Assembly: GCA_014529385.2 (NCBI GenBank)
Contig: CM043964.1
Location: 3,493,997-3,557,996, forward strand
Direction of reading: 5' to 3'
DNA: 64,000 bases
Origin: Adiantum capillus-veneris
Lineage: Eukaryota > Streptophyta > Polypodiopsida > Polypodiales > Pteridaceae
Positions 1 through 11,797 of the stretch are shown here, one piece after another. Below the pieces are notes generated by a model that saw only the letters and a program-made list of their open reading frames with translations, ran no database searches and was not told the origin of the DNA. Every line of letters starts with the position of its first letter. The stretch's first letter is position 1. A program made the position numbers and the translations under genes.

Positions 1-355
1 CCAAACAAAAGGCCTATGCTCCCTTGGGAATTTACAAGCACACACCCACCCAAAGGACCATATCACATAGGAACAAAATCATGTCAAAGCACGAATTTAC
101 AGCACACGCCGACCAATCCATATAAATACAAGGGCCTACCCTTTCATAATTGAACCTCACAAACCCACAACTTCAACATCAATTTCACAAGTCATAGATA
201 CATGCCCTCCCAATCTGTATGCACACAATTTTTCACTAGGTTGCCATAGCCATAGCCTTGCAGGGAACTAGTCGTAACCTGAAGAGCACAATTTCAATCA
301 GGGTACTTTAAAGCTTGGAAGAAATCTTGAAAAACGATTGTCAAGAAAGATGAAG
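1..355 (-). repeat. LTR-A left LTR, outer fragment
   Basis: This stretch matches 8345-8690 closely, starting with the shared run CCAAACAAAAG and continuing through the TATAAA(T/G)ACAAGGGCCT region. It is the outer part of the left LTR of LTR-A. The LTR probably continues beyond base 1, because the right copy starts about 100 bp earlier. Similarity is lost near 350-360 and the remaining part of the same LTR is found at about 6521-6751, so a second element (LTR-B) was inserted into it. The minus orientation is inferred from the PBS and PPT of LTR-A. Confidence 0.7.
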
Positions 356-429
356 TTGAAAAAAATTGAATCTACACGCCACTACATGAAAAATTGACGC
401 GAACAGAGAGTTGTCCCGGTACGACTACA

Positions 430-2612
430 CGTTGGAGAAGGAGAAAGGGAAACACACCCAGCACACAACACAATGCATCAATGTAGCCCAGGGTATACAC
501 AGCGCCCAAATCCACTAGAGTTCACCTTCAAAACTTGACACTACCCACAAGCAAAATACAGCCTGCACACAACTATACGCACACACGCCTTACAATGCAC
601 CAGAAAGACCCAGTCACTCTACTCTGCTCAATTCACAGTCTTCCACACACACACAGCCTCTCTCTATCTCTCTTTTCACAACAAACTTCAGGGGGGGGGG
701 GGGGGGGGGGGGGGCACACATTGACACACGCCCCGAACCACACGCACACAAGCAGAGAAGAGAAGGGGGAAGGGGGAATGACGTCAAGAAGACAACAACA
801 ATGAATGATCCTCTTGCATACACAACACCATGTACAACCAATACCATGCCGGCACAAACCTCAGCAAAAAGACAATGGTTCAAAATCCTACATAGGACAA
901 AGAGCATAATGGCCAAAAGACCATAATGGCAAAATGCCCCAAAAAATGAACGTATACATCCTTTTATAAGGGTGTGTCTTGGAGACCTAAAAAAGAAAAA
1001 TGGGAGATCTCTCATCTCATGCAGTTCTCTTTGAGCTCCTTTTGGAATTTCCTTACATTGCTAGTACATGGCACACTTCACCTTTGGTAACTCTTGCATG
1101 ATGCAAAGATCTATCCTTTGTCCGCCCTTGCACTTGCCCTCTTTGTTCTTCTTGATCCACTAGCCTTTGTGGCAGGTGGGACTTCCCCTTTAAGCCTTCA
1201 AACTCTCTCTTTCTTTCTCACTTCACTGGCCTTTGTGGCCCTCTATCTCATTGCTAGGGGATACCTCATCGGATGGCTTTTGCACCTCCTCAAACTGTCT
1301 CTTTCTCCCTCTTTTTTCCGCGGGACCCCTCCCCTAAGCAAGCAATAGCGACCTCACTATGGGGGGGGGGGGTGACTCATCTCCTCAAAATTGGGGGGTC
1401 AAAATGGGGTGGCCCCCTTGAGCGCAGGACTAAACCCCTAAGGGCACACCATGTCATCACTGTGCCCGCCTCTCTCTCAAAGCCACCGGCCACCGCCAAG
1501 GAGCGCCGCCTCAGCCAAAACAACCAGTGCTATCGTCTTTGCAAGGCCCCGTGCCGCAAACACAGATCCATGAAGGCCCGCCATTGTTGTGCTCAAGAGA
1601 TAGCTCCCTCTCACGCTTCACATGCCCAATGGGGCTCACATTTTGGGTTAAATACCCCACCATCCAGCCACCACACTACGCATATGGGACATCCCGATGC
1701 CACATGGCAGTCACGGGTCCCCCAAGCCTCTAAGGCCCTTGCAGCTTTCCAAAAAAAATCTTCATACAGTGCTTGTTTTTTCTAGGCCCTCCTTCCCCAG
1801 GCTCCCATGTCTTGCTCTAATGTCGGATTGCCAAGCCGTAAAGCCCAGCTGCAAGATCACTTTGTCGACTCTGATTTCATCCAACCTTGCCACACTTCAA
1901 GATTCCCTGAGCCCCCGAATCGAAGCCACATAAACCGAGAAAATCATCTGCAACCAATCCCAAACAAATGCACCCGATCTTTCCAACTGCTGTAACTTTC
2001 TGCTCCGGGCTTCGTTTGATGTGCAACCAACTCTTGCTAGCTCCATACATTGCACAACACCTTCTCGAACTCTGTCGTGATCCAAAGAATGCCAGATGGT
2101 ACACCTCCCCATGTGGTCAGGTGGGCACCAACCTAGCCCCCAGCAAAACTTCAACTGGCCATATCTTGCAATCCGTAGCTCTAATCTGCAATCTAAAAAG
2201 AAGGATATGCTTCATAAATTGAGCACTATGTGCATGTACCTTAACATCCACTTGGGCCTCCTGTTCCCAGTTGCCCTATCCGGCAAGAATCTGCAACACA
2301 TTGAACCTTCAAACTCCAATAACTTGGGCTCCGTAGCTGTGTTTCATGAGCCTTTTGGACGTGCTCCTTCAGCAGTTCAAGCTCTACATTCGTGGATTTA
2401 AAGACTGTATCTTGCATCTCCTTCATCTGTTCCCCAAATTAGCCCCTTTTGGAGCCTTTCTTGGCCTATAAACCGCATCAGTCATACATCTCCGCTGCTA
2501 CCTGTCAACCCATGATCTTCCTAGCTGCTCCACCCCTTTGCCATGCATCTGCTAGCCTGGACATATCTACCCATGCCATCTTCTATGGTCGACACACTTT
2601 GGCTGTACCATC
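430..2612 (-). repeat. LTR-B left long terminal repeat
   Basis: About 2.1 kb, nearly collinear with 4388-6436. Both copies begin near a GGGAAACACAC/GGGGAACACAC run and end near CTATGGTCGACACACTT followed by GGCTGTACCA. It includes a 24-base G run at 690-713, where the other copy has only 7 G, and CA-rich tracts. Differences between the copies are mostly transitions and short indels, so both decayed after insertion. The open reading frames in it (for example 1273-1785) have the same frame in neither copy and look like chance ORFs. Confidence 0.65.
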
Positions 2613-2723
2613 CTTGCCCACCCTTGTACACAACAACGAGCTCCAACACATGTCTGAACCTCCCTCCCAACCAAATAAAGTGGAGGCCTCAAGCATAGAC
2701 CCCTGCACCCGCTGAACCAACTG

Positions 2724-4367
2724 TCACATAGCTGTATCTACCATCATTTTCATCAACCATAGCTTACGTACCTTCACTGGAAGCAAAGCCACTATTTGGG
2801 ACTCTCCTTTCTCCACCATTGGACATGTCTCTTGCATCGGAATTTCCACCGTCTTTGGCATCACAACCTCCTCTTTGGCCACACACTCAATTCCAACATC
2901 ATTGAGCCCTTCCTTGTCTACTGGCCCTTCAAGGTCGATCAGCACCACCTGCTCTTCAACTTCAACCACCTACTCTTTAAGCACCTCTTCTATCTCTTCA
3001 TCATGCTCCTCCTGGGAAGAGAGAAACTCGTGCTCTTTTGCATCTACCTCATCTTCCTCCATCGGCATGGCTGCTCCGTCTCTCCTAACAAGATTCTGCA
3101 CCTATTGCACCACCATGGCACATTCAACCGCCACTTTCATCAGCACAGCCATTAGCATGGCACCACGCTCCACCTTCACCTGCATTCCATCATTTGTAGG
3201 CCTAGACCGCTCCACTTGGTCCTCATCATGCACCTCGGCTTGCTCTGTTTCCTGCTCTTCTTGCACATGGGCTACTACCATATCATCAAACACATAAGAG
3301 GGCAACTCTACCTTTTCCAGCTCAGGTTCATAAAACTCCATCTCCTCGTCATAGGATGTGAACTCATCCACTCTATTCTCCTCGCTTGTCTCCTAGCTAC
3401 ACGAGCTTGTATCTTCATCATCACCGGCATCATATACTGACTCCGTATCTGCATCTTCATCTGCTTGCTGCTCTACAAAAGCTTGACCATCATCATGACT
3501 TTGCTCACTTTTTTCATCAACTTCTGAATCCTCGGTATCTGCAACCCCATTGTATTCTGCTACCTTTTCATGAAAACTTTCCACAAGAACAGGTTTTACC
3601 TCTTCAATCCGTACCGGAACCTCCACATTTGATATCGCTTTTGCACCTTTGTTCCCCTCAATATGGAGCTTCTCCTTGTTGACAAGCTCGTCCACCCTCG
3701 GCACATGCACATCACAAACCGGAAATATCCAAGGAACATATCCAACATTAGGCCTTACCTCAACAGGATTTGCTCTTTGAACAATTGGAACCGGACCAAA
3801 GAACACTTCACTACCTTTTCTACAGGTATGTAATTTGCTGGCTTCAACACGCCCAACTCCAGATTTTGCTTTACCTTTCTGCTCTTCATCTTTGCCAGAT
3901 AGACCATGTCTTCATAGGTATCTGCATTGTCTTTGACCTTTTCTCTAATCCTCAGATGCAAGCACTCTAGCAGCTTTGACAACTTCAAGTATTGATTGCT
4001 CTTGACCCCAGTAGCAATCTCTAACTGCTTCCAACAGGCTTCAAACTACTCAATGAAAATGGAGAAATTCTTACTTACATCCTGGCGTACCGTCTTTAGC
4101 CTTGCACCAGCTTCCTCCGTCGTAATCAACACTCGAAACCGCCCCAAAAACTGGCTTCGCAATCTCTGCCATGATTCTCGATCACTACTTGGCTTGTCCT
4201 CACATCAATAGCGGCACCGTATGCAGCTTTTTTGCATCCGTCAACATACGCATCGAGAGCAGCTATAACTAGAAATCTGCTAACCAATCCTCGACATCTT
4301 CAACGCCCGTAAATATGGGGCCAAAACCTGGCTCCACCATCTCTCTCAACTTCAAATTTGACCATCG
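2724..4367 (-). pseudogene. gag-like relic of LTR-B
   Basis: On the minus strand a broken reading frame can be followed from an ATG near 4366 through 3988-3755, 3806-3393, 3371-3102 and 2969-2724. The N-terminal part resembles plant retrotransposon Gag fragments (a FWPHIYGR-like start, then a helix-rich segment around 4250-4000). The C-terminal part is very acidic (many Glu and Asp in 3500-2724), as in other gag-only elements. Several stops and frameshifts separate the segments. No zinc knuckle or protease motif was found. The gag assignment rests on position between LTRs, length and composition more than on a diagnostic motif. Confidence 0.45.
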
Positions 4368-4387
4368 AACACTTCGACCATCAACCA

Positions 4388-6436
4388 ACCGGAGGGGGAA
4401 AGGGGAACACACACAACACAATGCCTCACTATAGCCCAGGGCATATACAGCGCCCCAATCCGTTAGAGTTCAGCTTCAAAACTCGACACTACCTGGAAGC
4501 AAACCACAGCCTGCACACAACCATACACACACACGCCTTGCAATGCACCAGACAGACCCAATCACTCCGCTCCACTCAATTCATAGTCTTCCACACACAC
4601 ATAGCCTCTCTCTATCTCTCTTTTCACAACAAACTTCGGGGGGGCACACACATTGACACACGCCCAGAACCACACGCACACAAGCAGAGAAGAGAAGGGG
4701 GAAGGGGGAATGACACCAAGGAGACAACAATGAATGATCCTCTTGCATAAACAACACCATGTACAACCAATACCGTGCCGGCACGAACATCGGTAAAAAG
4801 ACAATGGCTCAAAAGCCTACATAGGCCAAAGAGCATAATGGCCAAAAGACCATAATGGCAAAAAACCCCAAAAAATGAACGTATACATCCTTTTATAGGG
4901 GTGTGTCTTGGAGACCTAAAAAAGAAAAATGGGTGAGCTCTCATCTCGTGAAGTTATCTTTGAGCTCCTTTTGGAATTCCCTTGCATTGCTAGCACATGG
5001 CACACTTCACCTTTGGTAACTCTTGCATGGTGCACACATCTGTCCTTTGTCCGCCCTTACACTTGCCCTCTTTGTTCTTCTTGATCCACTAGCCTTTGTG
5101 GCGGGCGGGACTGCCCCTTTAAGCCATTGAACTCTCTCTTTCTTTCTCACTTCACTGGCCTTTGTGGCCCTCTATATCATTGCTAGGGGATACCTCCTCG
5201 GATGGATTTTGCACCTCCTAAAATTGATTCTTTCTCCCTCTTTTTTCCGCGGGACCCCTCCTCTAAGCAAGCAATAGCGACCTCGCTGTGTGTGTGTGTG
5301 TGTGGGGGGGGGGGGGGTTGACTCATCTCCTCAAAATGGGGCCCCCCCCTTGAGCATGGGATTGAACCCCTAAGGGCATGCCACGTCATCACTCGCCCGC
5401 CTCTCTCTCAGAGCCATCGGCCGCCGCCAAGGCGCACCGCATCAGCCAAAACAACCAGCACTACCATCCCTGCAAGGCCCCAAGCCGCCAACACAGAGCC
5501 ACGAAGGCCCGCCATCCGGCCACCACACTGCGCATATGGGACAACCCGATGCCACATGGCAGTCACGGGTCCCCCAAGCCTCTAAGGCCCTTGCAACTTT
5601 CCAAAAAAATCTTCATACAATGCTTGTTTTTTTTGGGCCCTCATTCCCCAGGCTCCCATGTCCTACTCCAATGTCGGATTGCCAAGTCGTAAAGCCCGGT
5701 TGCAAAATCACTTTGTCGACTTTGATTTCATCCGACCTTGCCGCACTTCAAATTTCCCCAAGCCCCCGAATCAAGGCCGCAAAAACCGAGAAAATCATCT
5801 GCAACCAATCCCGAACTAATGCACCCGATCTTTCCAATTGTTGTAACTTTCTGCTCCGGGCTCCGTTTGATGTGCAACCAACTCCTGCTAGCTCCATACA
5901 TTGCACAACACCTTCTCAAACTCTATCACAATCCAAAGAATGCCAGATGGTTCACCTCCCCAATGTGTTCAGGTGGGCACCAACCTAGCCCTCGGCAAAA
6001 CTTCAACTGGCCATATCTTGCAATCCGTAGTTCCAATCTGCAATTTGAAAAGATGGGTATGCTCCATAAATTGAGCACTATGCGCCTGTACCCTGACATT
6101 CACTTGGGCCACCCGTCCCTAGCTGCCCTGTCAGCAAGAATCTGCAACACACTGAACCTTCAAACTCCAATAACACACTGAACCTTCAAACTCCAATAAC
6201 TTGGGCTCCGTAGCTCTGTTTGATGAGCCTTCTGGACCTGCTCCTTCAGCACTTCAAGCTCTACATTCTTGGATCCAAAGACTACATCTCGCATCTCCTT
6301 CAGTCATACATCTCCACTGCTACCTGTCAACCCATGATCTTCCTAGCTGCTCCTACCCTTTGCCATGCATCTGCTAGCCTGCACATATCTACCCATGCCA
6401 TCTTCTATGGTCGACACACTTCGGCTGTACCAACGT
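4388..6436 (-). repeat. LTR-B right long terminal repeat
   Basis: Second copy of the roughly 2-kb direct repeat described for 430-2612. In minus orientation this is the 5' LTR. It has a (GT)n plus poly-G tract at 5286-5318. A local duplication (ACACTGAACCTTCAAACTCC, twice within 6149-6200) distinguishes it from the left copy. Beyond 6436, bases 6437-6520 have no counterpart in the left copy and remain unassigned. Confidence 0.65.
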
Positions 6437-6520
6437 AGAGAAGGCAAGGCGAAGGCAAAAACTGCATCAAAAACCATCAAGGAGGCACAACGAGCTAAAA
6501 CTTGCAAATTTATGAACTGT

Positions 6521-6751
6521 GGCTGAAATTTTTTAAGTTCTAACATGAGTTTTGATTATATACAAGAAGCACCTCAAATAGCACACATACGGGCACTTAA
6601 AGTAACCCGACAGCTAGCACTACACTACTAGCAGTGTATGTACATGTGCTTGCTAAAGCAAGCTAAAAAGCCCACAGACACTTTTGACATCAGGCGTCAT
6701 GTCCATATGTAAAAATTTACAAAAACCATGGTTTCCAAAATGCGTGCAACA
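6521..6751 (-). repeat. LTR-A left LTR, inner fragment
   Basis: Matches 8698-8928 (AACATGAGTTTTGATT through CCAAAATGCG). It ends in CAACA at 6751. The next bases on the plus strand, read on the minus strand, give a purine-rich tract (ACTGGGGGTTTGGCAAACTA) that fits the polypurine tract of a minus-strand element, so this is its 3' LTR. The outer portion of the same LTR is at 1-355. Confidence 0.65.
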
Positions 6752-7539
6752 TAGTTTGCCAAACCCCCAGTCTGCTAGAGCATTCATGCTCAGTACTAGA
6801 CTATGCACAAGCTTATATACAGAGATACATCATGTACAAAGAAATCAGCACCATATACTCTTACCACAATCAAATGGAAAAGTATTATCCCTTGCATCCA
6901 TCATGCACACATAATGGAATCCTTCAAAGTCACAAGGACAATCATCAACTCACTAGTGAGCTCCAACCATAAAGATTCATGTCATACAAACCAAAAGACC
7001 ATGGATCAACATTCTCATCATGAGATGTATTACTCACATCAAGCCAAGACAAAACATCCACTGTATCCATGTTATCTTGGTTGTCCCAACTTTTTGAGCT
7101 ACAATCCTCTTCAACATGCACACAGGCATGTGAGGTTTTCATAAGCTTCTTCACCCTTGATAATGCATGACACACCCTTACTTGCATCTCCTCATCCATC
7201 TCAACTTGTAGATCATCAAAGCCCCAATAAAGACTATCATCACAGTTCACATCACTTAAATCAACCTCTTTCTCACAATAAAAATAATAACTAGTGAGAA
7301 ACTCAGTGCCACCAATAGCATCGTCAACATCACAAACATCAATCTCAGCATCCCAAGTGGGCCCACATGTCCACAAATCATATGGATACCATGTCAATCA
7401 TTTGAATGAGAAGAGAAAATTTCACCCATAATTTCAACATGCATGTCATCTGCACCACAAACAAGATAATCAATAAGCATATGATTCAAATACATAGAAG
7501 TATGAAAGACCTCATCTTCACAAAGCATTTGTATAGGAT

Positions 7540-7707
7540 ACCAAATCAGCCATGGCATGGCTATCTTTGTCATACATGCACTCCAAGGTCTTTCTTTCAC
7601 AATATTGCTTGCACATAACTCCTACCAAATCAGCCATGGCATGGCTCTCTTTGTCATACATGCACTCCAAGGTCTTTCTTTCACAATATTGCTTGCACAT
7701 AACTCCT
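7540..7707. repeat. 84-bp tandem duplication
   Basis: Two adjacent copies (7540-7623 and 7624-7707) differ at one base (CTATC versus CTCTC). 84 is a multiple of three, so the duplication itself does not shift the reading frame of the surrounding gag-like relic; it repeats 28 codons. Confidence 0.9.
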
Positions 7708-8211
7708 CAATAAAATTTACATCATCAAGAGACAAAACCTCATTTTCTACATCTGACTCAACATCATCATTACTTCTACAATCATCATGAGTGACATAGA
7801 AGCTCTTGTGTAAAATGCACGAAGAAGTAGAAGATTGATTTGACATCTTTCAACCATCTTCCTTGCTTCAAAAAATTAACAATGCTCTTCACACCCAACA
7901 AGTCAATGCAAGCAACCTCAATGCCTAGACATCCTGGAAGAGTACCAATAAACAAAAATTTCTCTTCCCTTGCATCCAAAACCATATCCTCAAGAACCTC
8001 TAGCTCCTGCTTTAGAGAGAAAAACCTCAAATAGTGCATGTCTAACTCTGCTATGTTGCTAAGCTTCAACTTATTCATCATATCATTCATCCTCAACAAG
8101 GTATCACTGAGTTTGACTATGGATGCACTTCTGTGTATGAACCACCAAGACTAAAGGTAACTTAAGACAACAATCAAATCAAACTTGTAAATTGAAGGTC
8201 ACTTGAAGCAA

Positions 8212-8236
8212 CTCTCCTCAATGGGGGCACCAAAAC
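8212..8236 (-). other. LTR-A primer-binding-site-like sequence
   Basis: On the minus strand, directly after the 5' LTR, the sequence reads TTTTGGTGCCCCCATTGAGG. LTR-C has the related TTTTGTCGCCCCCACTGAGG in the same position (12998-13020). The tRNA cannot be named with confidence. The pairing of two related elements at the same relative position supports a primer-binding function. Confidence 0.55.
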
Positions 8237-8238
8237 AC

Positions 8239-8928
8239 TATTGGGAAAAAGGAAAAGTGGGACACCTCTATAGTTTTATAGCCCAAGAGCGTTAAAAGTT
8301 CAAACTTAGTACCAAAAAGTATACCAAAACCACTCTTAGTAAACCCCAAACAAAAGACCTATGCTCCCTTGGGAATTTACAAGCACACGCCCACCCACAA
8401 AGGACCATAGCACATAGGAGAAAAACCCTGTCAAAGCACGGATTTACAGCACACGCCGACCAATGCATATAAAGACAAGGGCCTCCCCTTTCATAATTGA
8501 ACCTCACAAACCCACAACTTCAACATCGATTCAACAATTCATGGATACATGCCCTCCCAATCTGCCTGCACACACTAGGCTGCCATAGCCATAATCCTGC
8601 AGAGAACTAGTCGTGAAGAGCACAACTCCAATCATGGCACTTTAAAGCTTGGAAGAAAGATTGACAAATGACTGGCGAGAAAGCTAAAGATGACCTTTTT
8701 AAGTTTTAACATGAGTTTTGATTTTATACAAGAAGCACCTCAAATGGCACACATACAGGCACTTAAAGCAACCCAACATCTGGCACGACACTAGTGACTA
8801 GAAGTGTATGTACATGTGCTTGCTCTAAAAATCCCACAAAAAGAAAACCCACACACACTTTTGACATCGGGCATCATGTCCATATGTAAAAATTTACAAA
8901 AGACATGGTGTCCAAAATGCGCGCATTA
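8239..8928 (-). repeat. LTR-A right LTR
   Basis: About 690 bp; matches the split left LTR at 1-355 and 6521-6751. Read on the minus strand, a CTATAAAACTATAG motif (complement of 8270-8284) is a plausible TATA box, close to the 3' end of the LTR. The outer end reads GCGCATTA where the left copy has GCGTGCAACA. It is followed at once by ACGT (8929-8932), the same tetramer seen beside LTR-C and LTR-D. Confidence 0.65.
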
Positions 8929-9078
8929 ACGTCATGCCTATTAGTCGATGTGTACTTAATTGTGGTGTAAATTTGAAAGCATGTTTTGATGAGATTCCTA
9001 TTTAGTATGTGATATCTCAAAATGTACTTATGTATGCCCAGCAGGGTCAAGAAGCTGGACTGTTTTTAGCCGATGCGT
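8929..9078 (+). pseudogene. PPR-protein gene relic, part 1
   Basis: In one frame starting at GTCATGCCTATT, the translation keeps pentatricopeptide-repeat landmarks: a CGVNLKACFDEIP segment (repeat core KCG..KAR.VFDE.P), then VISQNVLMYAQQGQEA (VISWNVL..GYAQQGQEA). A TAG replaces the expected residue between the two blocks. The relic stops exactly at the left LTR of LTR-C, and continues after the right LTR of LTR-C at 14161. It is bounded on the left by LTR-A. PPR proteins act in organellar RNA editing and processing; this copy is dead. The call rests on motif order read by eye. Confidence 0.65.
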
Positions 9079-9253
9079 TGTGAGCGGGACGAAAACACAC
9101 ACAACGCCTCTATAACGACCCGACACACACTCTTGGGAAGATACACACACACACTATGGGGCACCACTCGGCTTAGACAACACACCTGGCCGAGACAGGG
9201 AACACACCTCTGGAGTGAGAGGAGAGAGACTATCCACTTGCCCACTCCACACA

Positions 9254-9286
<33 letters not shown>

Positions 9287-10228
9287 AAAAAACTCAGCTC
9301 AAAAGAGGAGAATTTCTGATTTTTAGATACAATTGAGCTTGGGCCAACACCAATGGGGCAAATAGCTCACACAATATGGGTAAAATAAGCCAGATACAAT
9401 CACAAACTAGAGCAGAAACTTCGCTCATGGGAGAAACTTACACAGAAAAATAGCAGGAAAAGAGTGAGGAATTTGGCAAAATGGACAGCGCCATCGCGTC
9501 CGGAACGGCCCAAAACCCCAATCTACAATGTCAAAGTGCTCAAATCCGACCTCGGATGAGCAGTTTATGGCCAAAACAGGCTCCAAAATGAGCAAAAACA
9601 CAGCTGCGGCTGTTCCTCCTCTCTTCTCCACATTTTTTCTGGTCTTCTCTCTGTTTTTTCAGTTCCCACACTTAGCTTTATTAGTTGGGCACCCTTGGCC
9701 TTTTAGATGACCTCAAACGGACCCCGAACTGGCCAAAAACTGACCTCACAGTGCATAGTTGTCACCTTTTTTGCATCATCCGCACACCTGGCACTCATTT
9801 CTTTTCAATAATGCGTCTCGCAACCACGTGAAGTGGCCCCAAAAAGTGGTCCTAATGATGACCTTTCTGCATAACTCTCACAAGAAAACACCACTTTGTG
9901 TCCGTATTCATCCACGTGCAAATATTGACCCCATTCGCCCTCCTAACGCCACTAGATGCCATCTGACGCACCTGCTTACCTCATGTCATCGGCCCGCGGA
10001 TAGCTTCCTCGAGAATTTTTACGCGCTACCAACTCCTCATTATTGTAGAGAAAACACACTGGTACTGGTAACAATGAAAATCGATGCACTATGTACACCC
10101 TATCCTACCTGTACACATGTGGGGCCCACGTAACCACCCGGCTCTGGAAAATGGGCAATACTTTATTTCATGCACCATGCATGGGTATGTACATATGCGC
10201 AATCCCTTGCTCCAAAAAACTCCTGACA
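9079..10228 (-). repeat. LTR-C left LTR (3' LTR)
   Basis: About 1150 bp, about 97% similar by eye to 13024-14160. It starts with TGTGAGCGGGACG and ends ACTCCTGACA. It contains an (AC)n tract at 9249-9283, longer than in the other copy, and the shared CGCGTCCGGA module (9495-9504) also seen in the Cop-F leader. The next 20 bases on the right form the polypurine tract on the minus strand. Confidence 0.85.
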
Positions 10229-10326
10229 TAATTTGCCCACCCCCTAGCCTGCTAGAGCATTCATGCTCAGCAGCAGCACTACTAGATGCTCATTCCACCT
10301 GGATCAAAAGGCCAAAGGCATATCGC

Positions 10327-11769
10327 CTAATTCACAAGAAGCATCATAACACCACACCTACATTTGTCAACAATCAACCAAAATGCACCATAGGCATATC
10401 CAACTAACACATCCGCCCTGTCTGGAGTTCCAAAAGCATAAATATTGCCTGCCACATTCAACCCAACCGATAGAGACAACTCGAGTGACTCATCACCTGG
10501 CATCTTGGCTTCACCAGCCATAGCAACAACTTGCAAATCATGCACCCAAGTAGCTAAAAGCATTGTGTGAAGGTAAAGTTGTTGATATCCAAAGCACAAA
10601 AGTATCCCCGCAGCACACATATCCCTGGCATAGGCATCCACATAGCTGAGATTGGACTCATATATGCCAAACCCCTTCTCATCATCATAAGCATACTCAT
10701 CATCACACATCACTTTATCCACATCATAATCATGGCTATCACCACTATCCATAGCTTCTAGCATGGGTTCATCAGTCTCCAAGAATACAGATCCCTGCTC
10801 TAAACCACAATCATGCTCACAAATTGGTTCAATCACTGCACATACATCAAAATATGGCTTCAAAACAGGCTCCACATCCAACAAATCCACAAAATGGCTC
10901 TCAACCTTGCCCTCTTCCCTAATTTCCAAGGAACTAGTATCCAAAGATACATGCTCATCATCAATAACCTCAACCTCACACTCACACCCAGAATCAAAAG
11001 GTACACAAGTAGCCAACGCATCCTCTTCAAGACTTTTCAATCCTGTATCCAAAGCATTACTCACCTCTTTAGGCTCTTCCATAAATCTGTCAACCTGCAA
11101 ATCATCTTTACGCTTCACAATAGACCTTGGGAAGAAACGAGAAACATCATAGGATAGGCTACTTTTCACCTGCTTAGGCTTAACTTCATCTTCCATGCCA
11201 AATCCATCTTGCACATGCATACCTGTACTGATACCATGTTCCTCAAGACGCTTAAACTTCCATTCCTTGTGCTTTGCAATGCATACCGCATCTTCAAAAG
11301 ACTCGGGCCTCTTCAACTCAACCTCGAACCGCAACCAAGGTGACAAACCATCAACAAAAAAACTTTTCTTCAATGAACAAGGAGGGGTCTCATCCTTAAG
11401 AGCAACACACCAACGAGTCCATAAATCTGTAAAACCGTGTACATAGGCATCAACACCTTGACTAGAACCTTGCTTAAGAGCATTGAGCTCATTCCATACT
11501 GCATTTGCATCTTCAAAAACTTGGAAACGCTCTAAAAAAGCTTCTATAAACTTGTCAAGACTCAAACCATAAGAAGAAGCCACTGCCTCTTGAGCTTCCA
11601 AATCCATGAACCAAACACGGGCCTCATCTTTCAAAAGCAATCCAAATAGCCTCAAAATCTTCTCCTCATCACACATATTGTTGCTTATGCATGCCACCTC
11701 GACTTGCTCAAGAAAGTCTTCCGCATCTTCACCACTTCTTCCATGAAATTCCGGATAAGAGAAAGCCAT
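10327..11769 (-). CDS. Gag protein of LTR-C (retrotrans_gag family)
   Basis: Uninterrupted ORF of 480 codons starting at ATG 11769. Residues about 1-170 have the layout of the plant Ty3 Gag core: a start MAFSYPEFHGRSGEDAEDFL, then a segment with RLFGLLLKDEARVWF and a later LWTRWCVAL, near the usual places of the gag core helices. Residues 200-400 are acidic with repeated Glu/Asp clusters. No zinc knuckle, protease or RT motif was found. It would assemble particles, but reverse transcription and integration would have to come from another element. An open frame of this length between 3%-diverged LTRs suggests fairly recent activity or selection on Gag. The family call is by motif recognition. 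Confidence 0.75.
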   Translation of the reverse strand: MAFSYPEFHGRSGEDAEDFLEQVEVACISNNMCDEEKILRLFGLLLKDEARVWFMDLEAQEAVASSYGLSLDKFIEAFLERFQVFEDANAVWNELNALKQGSSQGVDAYVHGFTDLWTRWCVALKDETPPCSLKKSFFVDGLSPWLRFEVELKRPESFEDAVCIAKHKEWKFKRLEEHGISTGMHVQDGFGMEDEVKPKQVKSSLSYDVSRFFPRSIVKRKDDLQVDRFMEEPKEVSNALDTGLKSLEEDALATCVPFDSGCECEVEVIDDEHVSLDTSSLEIREEGKVESHFVDLLDVEPVLKPYFDVCAVIEPICEHDCGLEQGSVFLETDEPMLEAMDSGDSHDYDVDKVMCDDEYAYDDEKGFGIYESNLSYVDAYARDMCAAGILLCFGYQQLYLHTMLLATWVHDLQVVAMAGEAKMPGDESLELSLSVGLNVAGNIYAFGTPDRADVLVGYAYGAFWLIVDKCRCGVMMLLVN

Positions 11770-11797
11770 GGCTACCCAAGCTACTATGCTTTGAGAA

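Larger units (their letters stand above)
356..6520 (-). mobile_element. LTR-B, decayed LTR retrotransposon nested in LTR-A
   Basis: Two long direct repeats (about 430-2612 and 4388-6436) flank an interior of about 1.8 kb that holds minus-strand gag-like fragments. The whole unit interrupts the left LTR of LTR-A, whose two parts resume on either side. Exact ends were not found: no clean TG...CA termini or target-site duplication could be read, and the outer edges are defined only by where LTR-A similarity stops. No pol, protease or integrase motif is visible inside, so it was non-autonomous or has lost pol. It is clearly younger than LTR-A because it lies inside it. Confidence 0.65.
6752..8238 (-). 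pseudogene. LTR-A interior with gag-like relic
   Basis: Non-autonomous interior of about 1.5 kb. Minus-strand open segments (8099-7785, 7846-7622, 7397-6945) code for an N-terminal helical stretch and an acidic C-terminal stretch rich in Asp and Ser, the same layout as the relic in LTR-B. No protease, RT or integrase motif is present. The putative start is ATG near 8099. A primer-binding-site-like sequence lies just upstream at 8212-8236. Assignment to gag is from position and layout only. An 84-bp tandem duplication (7540-7707) interrupts the frame. Confidence 0.45.

Noticed and set aside
535-1015. ORFs on both strands across the poly-G/CA-rich part of LTR-B
   Set aside because: They depend on the length of a mononucleotide G run and on CA repeats, and the frames are not kept in the other LTR copy.
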